This document shows positions 55,262 through 64,000 of a stretch of DNA of 64,000 nt, piece after piece (positions within the stretch are counted from its first letter, which is position 1; each line of letters opens with the position of its first letter). The DNA lies in contig VCMS01000070.1 of assembly GCA_022539475.1 (NCBI GenBank), positions 1-64,000 of the forward strand, given 5' to 3'. This stretch comes from Gracilaria domingensis (lineage: Eukaryota > Rhodophyta > Florideophyceae > Gracilariales > Gracilariaceae). Under the pieces are notes generated by a model. It did not search any database and had not been told where the DNA came from. It was given only the letters and a program-made list of their open reading frames with translations. Both the position numbers and the translations under genes were made by a program.

Positions 55262-56085
55262 CTAGGACATCGAGAGACACATGGCCACAAATAGCCTACA
55301 TTTTTCTGTGTCTCGGCCTCTTTGTTGAATTTCGATGTAGTACACAGTGTACGCTACAGCCGGGATAGCTATCAGTACCTTTGGTATCTCAATGGCTCTC
55401 TGCGCGCCGTAACCCTGATGGTCTTCCAGCGTTGGCACATAATTTCTAACGAGGCAAGAGGCCCATAGCACAAAGACGGCGGTATAGGCGTCAATGACGA
55501 ACCTCGGTTGGTCTGGGCGATTGAGCGGACCATTGCGGTCGACGAGGTCACAAATGGGCTCCCTGGCGACACTCCGGCGAAGATGCTTGCCAACTGTGTG
55601 GCCCACGCCCGAATCTCGAGAGCCAGCGCGAGCATGTCAGTTGACTGGCACACATGTCAGTAGGTGCCCACGTGGACGCGCTGTCGAAAGGCAGCAATTC
55701 CACAACGGCAGCTCCAGGCGGCGGCACGCGAGGCCGACGCGTGGCGTCGCCGCGTCGAATCGAATCGCGGCCGTCGAGTTGGCAGCGCGCGCCGCGCTCC
55801 CGCCGTCGGGAGCGACAGCACGGCTGTGACAGCCGCCAGTTGGGCGTCCCTCGCGCAGCTTTTCCTCCCGCAGCTGTTCGATCTCGCGGGGAGCATTTCC
55901 CGGGATGCCGCTCGCACGTGCTGCTCAGCGCGGCTGACTCGCCCTCTGCGGGCTTCGCGATGGGTCGAGCCCTCCTCGTCAAAGCTTTCGGTCACGGCCG
56001 CGTATGACCTTGCGCAGTGAGTGGCACTGCCTCGGACCACCGCCGGAGAGAGACACGCGACGACAGTTGTTCGGGGGAAGCAGCC
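55262..56085. other. Unassigned insert in a diverged X spacer
   Basis: This segment has no counterpart in X1 or X2 and separates two X-like parts. Short minus-strand frames show fragments such as DAYTAVFVLWASCLVRNYVP with no clear family. It is possibly a remnant of a mobile element; the evidence is weak. Confidence 0.35.
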
Positions 56086-57286
56086 CTCGTCTGTACATCG
56101 TCGCAAGTGTATGCAGCCATCGCTCGCAACATGGCTGCATACACCCGCTCCTAATGCCAATAGCTCGTGTTTGAAGGAATCCTTCAATGATCGGTCTCCC
56201 AGCCCTTCTGTCCAGTCGGTACTCGCATGTATACCTCCTGACAGCTCTCTGCCACGCAATTGCCCTTATGCCGGCTTCAACTGGCGGAATGATGGCGTAT
56301 CTTACGAACCCAAAAGGAAAAAGGGCCCCGCAATCGGGGGGGGGGAAAACAACCGAAAAGGGTGGGGGCCAATTGAGAATTCGTGGTTGTTTACGAGACG
56401 TCTCAGAGAACATTGCTGCGAGAACTGACGGATACGTGGACACGCTCGCAAACTCATGCAGCGTAATCTCAATTCTGGCTTACACGCAAGTTGAATGGAG
56501 CAAAAATGCAAAACTTGCTTCAAATTTTGCCTTCTTCGCAAATGATGCTGATGTTCAATTCTACCCGCGCTTCCCATCGGGCCGCGTCTCCCTTTTTGGA
56601 CGACCTCTTTCACTTGGCGATGTACCAAACGCAGAAACCGTCGCTCACTCCGACAGCCCGCTCCTTGTTTCTCCGCACTTGCCGCACATGGCCTAACCTT
56701 TTCCTCGTAATTCTCGCTCCATGTGTGGGAGTAAACGTGTAAAGGTCCGGTACTCGAATGCTTGCATTCATAGTCTGCCGATGCCACACGACGCAACTCA
56801 GTCCACGCCCTAAAACGGGGACATCTTCTGTCTACAGAGTGCCCCCATAGGCTGAGTGACTTGTCGCGTGGGCCGTGATCTTGTCGCAGACGCACAAACA
56901 TGATATCAGAAGCGCACTTGTTTGCCAGACGTTGAAAATCGATCCACGGTCCCTCAGGCGATACGATGTTTCCCTGCGCAGGCGTGCAACCAACGCTCAG
57001 CACGGGTGGGGAGCTACGCAATTCAGTTTACAAACTGAATTCGGGTGAGTGGGAACATTCCATACGCAGTGCCTAATGCGACGCCATCAACAGTACTCGT
57101 TTCAATTTGTTTGGGGTAGCGGCTTGCGACCAAGCCAGATTCGAAAGTGCTCGCCACTCTACGGCATACTAAAAAGAAGCGTGGCCAGGCTTCCCTGTGG
57201 AGCTGGGCAAAATGAAGGCTATTTGGTCAAGCGGTACGTTACTATATCTCCTCTGATGGTGGCAGCTTCCCTGAAAGACAATGGTC
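56086..57286. repeat. Diverged X spacer upstream of the gap
   Basis: Contains X landmarks in order (catcgtcgcaagtgtatgcagcc near 56098, tttgccagacgttgaaaatcg near 56922, gcgtggccaggcttcc near 57180) with many small differences. A poly-G/A tract (aaaaagggccccgcaatcgg onward, 56320-56360) lies in a part absent from X1. Confidence 0.7.
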
Positions 57287-57748
57287 NNNNNNNNNNNNNN
57301 NNNNNNNNNNNNNNNNNNNNNNNNNNNNNNNNNNNNNNNNNNNNNNNNNNNNNNNNNNNNNNNNNNNNNNNNNNNNNNNNNNNNNNNNNNNNNNNNNNNN
57401 NNNNNNNNNNNNNNNNNNNNNNNNNNNNNNNNNNNNNNNNNNNNNNNNNNNNNNNNNNNNNNNNNNNNNNNNNNNNNNNNNNNNNNNNNNNNNNNNNNNN
57501 NNNNNNNNNNNNNNNNNNNNNNNNNNNNNNNNNNNNNNNNNNNNNNNNNNNNNNNNNNNNNNNNNNNNNNNNNNNNNNNNNNNNNNNNNNNNNNNNNNNN
57601 NNNNNNNNNNNNNNNNNNNNNNNNNNNNNNNNNNNNNNNNNNNNNNNNNNNNNNNNNNNNNNNNNNNNNNNNNNNNNNNNNNNNNNNNNNNNNNNNNNNN
57701 NNNNNNNNNNNNNNNNNNNNNNNNNNNNNNNNNNNNNNNNNNNNNNNN
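57287..57748. other. Assembly gap (462 N)
   Basis: A run of undetermined bases. By position it replaces the far end of an X spacer and the 3' flank of NLR copy E. Confidence 1.
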
Positions 57749-57769
57749 AAACAAACGATCATTTGCTGC

Positions 57770-60700
57770 GGACAGACAGATCGCAAACCTCTGCCGGGAT
57801 TGACTAATGGGGGCGAGAAGAAGCCAATAGATGGTAGCGGCGCAGGGATGTTGGAATGTGCAAGCCACAGCTTGCCCTTGTGCGGGCGATCGATCCAGCC
57901 TTCTTGACCGCTTGACCACCACAGCGGCAGCTGGTGCGGCCGCCGGGTGTGCACCACGTGTCGTCGTGCAAAGCTGCACAGTGCCGAGGAAGTTCATCCG
58001 CAAGGCATCACATCGACAGCGCCGGGCGCAAGCGGACACGAAATGCGGAATTTGCCCGGCGGAGCGAGAAGCGGTGCGATGGCCACCGCGCGTTGCGGCC
58101 ACGTCCACACGACAACAACGTCGCGGTCGGTATCCCGCGCCACTCGCGCGCGTATCGTCGCACATGCCCACGCACCGTGTCGGCACGGGCTGCGAAGTGC
58201 GGCGCGCAGCGCGCCGCGACAGCAGGGCCGCCGCGGGCGGCGCTGTCCCACGACGCTGCACGTCGCGCGTCACCGCTCGCCCGGAACGCAGGCGGCGAGC
58301 CGTTCCGCGCACAGCCGCCACGCACAACACGTTCTCACCTTGGCCCGAGCAGCGCGTTCGCACACGAGCCCGGCGCCGGAGCGCACGTCCACACACGGGC
58401 ACCCGCACAGGGTCTGGCGACCGCCGGACGCGGATGCCGCCGCGCGGTTACCGCGCTGAACGACAAGCGCCGCACTGGTTGCGCTGTGCCAGCGCGCAGC
58501 AGCACTGCGGCCGCAGCGCAGCCGCTGGCGCCGTCCCACAGCCGCACCGTCCGTCCAGCTCCCGTCGCATTCCACCGCCCGTCAGCGCTCACGCACACAC
58601 ATCAAGCTCGCCTCTCAGTGCGCAGTCCTCAACCGCGGCTGCCGCGTCTCCGCCTGCGCGGCCCCATCAACATCCCACACTCGAAGCGCGTCGCATCCAT
58701 CCCGCGCAAGCGACAAAGCGTCTCACTTGCACCCACGAAACGAACCCAACCACCCCCTACCCCCTGTATCACGCCTCTTTCGCTCCCATGCTCCCACAAG
58801 CCATAGCCTCCCATCAATCTGCACCCCAAAAAACCAGATTTCCCATCTTCACTAGCGCTGGCGCTAACTCCCAGAAAGTGCCGGCTTAACAAAGTTCAAG
58901 TAAACTTTCGCTCTCAGCAGTCCAGCACTCCAATTTCATTCCACCATACAAAGTTCCCGTTACAATCCATTCCCCATTTCACTGAACGCCACACTTGCCA
59001 CAGAACCATCATTCTCACAGATCTTTTACGCGCTTCTCTGCGTCCCATACGAAACTCCACCTCTTCCAACCCACACACACCCTTCCTTCCCGTCGAGCTC
59101 ACAAAGCAACCACTCGACATTCCCTTCATTTCCCGACTCCAAGTCCGAGCAGTTCCATCGCCCCTGCAGGTCCCCCGTTACCACAATTTGCCAACATCTG
59201 CCAGCCCACAACGCAACCCATCTCGAATATCCTCGCTTCACACAAAACTGCACCAATCGTTCCTCCCCACTTCCCACACTACTCTCGCACGTCCTCGCAA
59301 GCGTCCCACTTCTTCACTTATATCAGTCATCCACGTACGACAACGCATTATCCGTCCATCTTTTAGAAAACGCACGGAATTCCACTACCTCTTATCTTTT
59401 CTTTTCAAAACGTTTACGACGGGCCGTGCGTAAGTTGTACTTCACTATTTCCAACTTCTCACCCATACCTGACCAAGTATTGTTTAACTCACTCTTATGT
59501 TTATGAATACCCAATACGTTCCCCTCCACTTGTATGCTCTCCGAAATCAGTCGCCCCCAGCAGCCGTCAGAACCCTTCTTCCCGCTCTAACATGCTTCTT
59601 CTCTCTCTCTGCAATCTCCGCAACTTAGCTTCCAAAAACTCACGCCGTCGTCTTACACTTCTTTGAATGGGTTATCAGTAGTCCTACAGCTGGAACACAC
59701 CTCCCGTGGGTATTCGTGCCCTGCGACCTGGCCTAGTTCTCGCGCATGTGCAATCACTTCATGCCCTCTTCTTCTCTTCCTTCCTTTCCATGCTTGACAC
59801 GATACGAGTGCTGTTGCCCATTGAAACTTCCTCCAACAGCAAAGATTCACTCTCTGTGAGACGCTTCGGTATCCATTCAGCTCAGTAGCAGCCAAAACCA
59901 AGTTCTTCATCTTCATCCGGCTCACTTGAGCAGGTCGGCAACGGTTGCTTCTCCAGGTACCCATCTACTGTCATTCACACACCACCATTTCGTCTGCGAT
60001 TCCTTCATCACACTCTACAACCGTGTCGTCTTCCACAACTGCCGCATTTCTGGACAATATCGGCCCTACCTTTGTCCGGCTTCCAACAGCACACTTCCTT
60101 AAACTTCATCAATCCTGCTCTTCTCATTCTTCAGCCAGCTTCCTAAACTATTCGGAACCACTTCGGATATTCCTGTCACTTTAGCATAGTATATCTCCAT
60201 GTACCCTTCAATACTCGCTTCACTGTACCTGCGCTTCTCATCTCCGAATTCATGTCGCAAACACATCCAAAATGTCGTCAATGCACACGCAGCACCTCTT
60301 CTTCCCTCGATCGCAACCTCCACCACAGCCCACCGAGTCTAGAGCTTCCATCACCTTCACAGCCCTCACCTGCCTCACTCAAATCCCCAAGCTTGCGGCA
60401 GCATCGAGACAGTACTTCTGCTGTTCTCCAGACCACACAATGTTCGAAGCATTTCCCGAATCGAGTACGTAAAAGGCTTGCCTGGACTCCGTCTCTCCTT
60501 CCATCGACGCTCCAAGTCTGACATCGAAGTATCAACCACGTTCCTTAATCGCACCGTAACCGGGCCAGTGTTCGTTAACCAGTGACTTCTTGGGCCTTCA
60601 CACTCCTATGATCACATACTTCATGCATTCCTCTTTTGGTTCTTGCCATTCGGTCACGTATTTTCGAAAGCCGGCACCGGTCACAGCCAAAAGTAAAGCG

Positions 60701-61806
60701 TATTCCTGCACAAGTCAACAGAGATCTCCTCCAACGCCTCCATTATTGTCTATTCCGAATCTCCCACTCCTCCAACTCAGCCGTGATTCAGGAACATTGA
60801 TTCGCGAATCCTCTTCTTTTCTGGCTTCAAACGTGATGGTGTTTGTCCGCCTCGAGCGAGCTTCAAGTCCCTCGTTCGTGTACACAAGACGACTGTCAAG
60901 CGATCATCATAGTGCAAGAATGCGAATGTCTCCCCATCAACCCGTTCTGCGTTCCCATACTGATCGTCAAACCAGGAAGAACATGTGGGGGATTCACAGA
61001 CCATTGCCTGGCTTGTCCACAGCTTCTGCAGTTTCTTTCCCACGTTATATTAGTTCGCCCAGCTTCGGGGTTTCCGGTCTTTTCAACACTCCGCAATCTT
61101 CTCCCTAGAGATCAACCATCTTAGCATCCGCTCCCAGGTTGCATTAAACTGCACACCATCCGGAACGCTTTCACATCAGCCAACTACTGCTTCAATCCCG
61201 GAGCTCGCACCGTCTTTCCAACCTCCGCCCCGCCCGGCAGCCACAGAGCCGCCAGCACTTTGTGCTCCGATGTTCGCAGTACCGCTGCCTTGAGCTTTAT
61301 CCTCCAGAGTCTGCGACTAGATTCGTAATCCAAGTGATCTGGTGGATTGGGCGGCACGCGTTCCATGTTTCAAAAATGGGACGTCAGTTTGTGCCAAACA
61401 TCACCGTCTGTAACCGCCACTTCTCTCTCTCTTACAAACTCTTCAAACTTCTCCACGGTGCTCTCGACTTCGGTCAGGGTTTGGTTTGCGGGCTGTACTC
61501 GATGCAATAGCGTAGCACTCGCAACGTCTGGCGCTAGCTTGACACACCTTTCCTTCGCCTGCTGCAACCTAGTTCTCCAAGTGCGCAGCATATGAGACGA
61601 AGAGCGTTCTCCACTTGACTCGTTGACCCAACTGTCAACATGTTGCAGGTGTTGATCGAGCAGTTGTTGAACGTGTCTCAATCTTTCGCGGTTGCGCGAG
61701 GCCAGGTCGTGGTGGCGAACAGGGCTTTGAGTTTGTCCTCCACGTACATGAGAGCGGCTGGCGCCGCGGCTGCGACTGCAGCGGCCGCGGAGACTGGCTC
61801 TGCCAT
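57770..61806 (-). pseudogene. NB-ARC–WD40 NLR copy E (frame unreadable, low-quality sequence)
   Basis: Homologous to copy B along its whole length, from the MAEPVSAA start at 61806 to the end next to the gap. Single-base gains and losses occur every few tens of bases between 57.75 and 61.4 kb, so no frame is open for more than about 100 codons. Only the first 100 residues (61.37-61.8 kb) read cleanly. The pattern is that of uncorrected long-read sequence, so pseudogene status is not proven. The P-loop, kinase-2 and WD motifs can still be recognised in pieces. Confidence 0.7.
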
Positions 61807-64000
61807 GGAAGGTTGAGCTGATGTGAATGAGCTAAACTCGAAAGTAGCAGCGGTAACGCGCGCGCCGTGCTACAGCTGTTCGTGATACCGGGACACGTTC
61901 TTTCCGAAAAGCGGAACGGGCACAAGAACTTGTAGGGGATCGATTGCGCGAGCGACAACGTCTGACGACGAATGAGCTAAATTTATTCGACGGTGCGAGC
62001 CAGGTGCGCGAGATCGCAATAGTGACCATCTGCCACATTAGAAATGCAATGGGAGGCGGTTCGCAGAAGGACCGAGAATGAGTGGAGAGAACGAGAAACT
62101 GATAGAGACGGTGCCTGATGAGATTTGGAGATTTGGGATTTGGAGGTGGTGGCAGTTGACAGCACAGTAATGGCACTTGCGCGTTGCTGTCATGCGATGG
62201 TGCGATGCGCTCGGCCGCAACGAAGCCTCTGATATTGCATTTGTGACTGGAAGTATGGTGCAGCGGCGTCACACAGAGCGTTCTAACGCAAGCCGGTGCG
62301 CCATGCTCAGCACCGCTGCTGGGTTCATTGTCTTGCTGTGGGGCCCCACATGCAGCGGTTGCGTTACTCGGCTGACCAGGAAAGTGCTTTGTTCGTTTGG
62401 CAGTGGCGGAGAAGCGGCTAAAGTGGAAGAAGAAGCAAGTGAGCAACGACAGGCGGCTGCCCTAATTGGGTACTCGAAGGCGTCCAACTGACTTTGTTTG
62501 GGAGAAGCTGAAGACATATGCTTCGGCCATCATGGCGCAGCATATGAGGAACACACCAGGGCTGGAACGCACGCTCTGCATCCGGATGCGCGTGAAAGGT
62601 ACCTTTAGTAACGAAGACGATGGTGCTTGGCGGGGGATGCTTGACTGTCAAACATGAACTGGTGCAAGACTGCGACACGTGCCAACCGCGGCGAGCTACG
62701 TGTTCCTGTGTGCCACGTGGCGCGTTGCGCTCACGCCAATCAAGCGCCGGCAACAAACGCGCTCGCCGAGTATGTCGAGAAAGCGCAACCCGCGCGCCAC
62801 GCCCAGCACGTGGCCACGCGTCTCTCCCGAACGAGCGGAGCGCTCGCCCGCATCGGCGTGTGGGTGGCGTGCGCGCGTGCCGCGCGTGCCGCGCGTGCCG
62901 TGGCGGCGGCCGGCGCAGTCGGCGTGCGGAGCGTCGCGGCGATGCGCGACACACGCGAGCGGCGGCGGCCACGCGCGGTGGCGAGCAGCGCGCAGCCGCC
63001 AACGGCGCGCTGCGCCGCGACGCGCAGTAAGGGAGCTCTCGTTTGTCAATCGTCGCCAGTGTAGGCAGCCATCCCTGGCAGGATGCTGCATACACGCAAA
63101 TGTTGGGAGCAATTGCGAGCTTTGGCGGCTTCGAGCCGTCAATTTTTCTCTTCTGCAATTGCACTCCGTGTCTTCCCCATCGCTCGCGTCTCCGCACATG
63201 GCGCAACCCTTTCCTCGTGTCTGCGAGTACGACATGTGCAACGGTACCTTGAACGGAGGCATTCATGTCTGCGCGCATGCCACACCGCCACTCCACGCCC
63301 AACGCGGGGACCAATTTTTGTTTCTGACAGAGTGCCACCATAGCTGAGTGGTTGTCGGCGTGGGCCGAGTCATGTCGCCGACGCACAAAAAGATATCAAG
63401 ATGCGCACTTGTTTGCCAGACAGTTGAAAATCGATGCAGTCATCCACTTTGAGCAGAACTGTTGACAAGACAAGAACTCATTCGCAGTGCGCCTGAGTTG
63501 GTATCATCTACTTTAATATGTTTGAGGGTTAGCGCTTCGCAGAACAGAATCGAAAGTGCATCGCATCCAGGTATAGCAAAGCAGGAAGCGTGGCCAGGCT
63601 TCCAGTCTGGACTGCGAAATGAGCTCATGTATCGAGCTTACCGTCACTCTATTCCTCTGATGACTGCAGCTCCTCGAAAGACACGGGTCTCTATATCAGA
63701 GCTCAAATCCTTGTGGGTCGCTCCCCTCTTTCTTCTGCAACTCAAGTACTCTTTTTTTTATTCTTTTACGGCTAATCGAAGCTTTACGACCTTCTCGATG
63801 ATTCATGATGCATGTGTGTCTGAGGTTTGCTCTATGATTTAGGTGGCATCAATTAGAAGTCGACCTCTGCCACACCCTGTTTCAGCAAGCTCCGTTGCAC
63901 TCGTTCTGTTTTGGCGTTGTTTGGCCGTCCGTTTGTACACGCACGCTCCAACCGGTATGGGGTGATACGACTGTGCGTTGCGCACATTGGGCAGGCAGCT
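61807..64000. repeat. Spacer X3, copy of X2 with homopolymer losses
   Basis: Follows X2 almost exactly but lacks single bases in many short runs (for example gggcacaag for ggggcacaag near 61917 and gcatttgtg for gcattttgtg near 62238). It runs to the window edge and stops short of the next NLR 3' end. Confidence 0.9.

Noticed and set aside
55262-56259. Possible small genes in the D–E spacer insert
   Set aside because: Short competing frames on both strands with no family resemblance and no splice pattern that I could support.
57049-58408. Frames spanning the N gap
   Set aside because: They are open only because undetermined bases contain no stops.

Overview
The window is nuclear DNA from a eukaryote. 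It holds NB-ARC–WD40 (NLR-type) genes, a candidate spliceosomal intron, a RING-H2 gene, a Ty3/gypsy chromovirus, a Ty1/copia relic, hAT-type MITEs and a Crypton-like tyrosine-recombinase element. NLRs ending in WD40 rather than LRR repeats, compact genes and abundant LTR elements suggest an alga or other non-vascular lineage. A red alga is my best guess, at low confidence, and nothing here proves it.

Both flanks carry one tandem NLR family, all on the minus strand. Copy A (1-1165, cut by the window edge), spacer X1 and copy B (3524-7501, the only intact gene, 1325 aa) lie on the left. Copy C (43941-47923), spacer X2, copy D (50302-54329), a diverged spacer with a 462-base N gap, copy E (about 57770-61806) and spacer X3 lie on the right. 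The roughly 2.3 kb spacers X1, X2 and X3 are nearly identical, so gene plus spacer spread as one segmental unit. Each product has an N-terminal helical domain, NB-ARC with P-loop, kinase-2, GLPL-like and MHD-like motifs, a linker and about ten WD repeats. Copies B, C and D share an almost invariant WD40 framework and differ at a few recurring positions per blade.

The 8-43 kb interval between the two NLR blocks is full of mobile DNA. From left to right it holds: a phospholipid scramblase fragment; a young 12 kb Ty3/gypsy chromovirus (9724-21678, 974 bp LTRs with one visible difference, TSD cacac) carrying a 617-codon antisense ORF; a RING-H2 gene; a Crypton-like element (about 22.7-27.2 kb) with divergent tyrosine-recombinase and GCR1_C-like genes between inverted arrays of a 161 bp palindrome-rich repeat; a secreted-protein gene; a decayed Cys-rich membrane-protein gene holding a 2.06 kb non-autonomous LTR element (TSD gtcgg) and a solo LTR of the same family; a broken Ty1/copia element with an unrelated solo LTR nested in it; and a hAT-like element with a second hAT MITE inside.

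Sequence quality falls off in the right-hand 6 kb. Copy E and X3 differ from their paralogues mainly by single-base, homopolymer-type losses, so frames there should not be read as biology.
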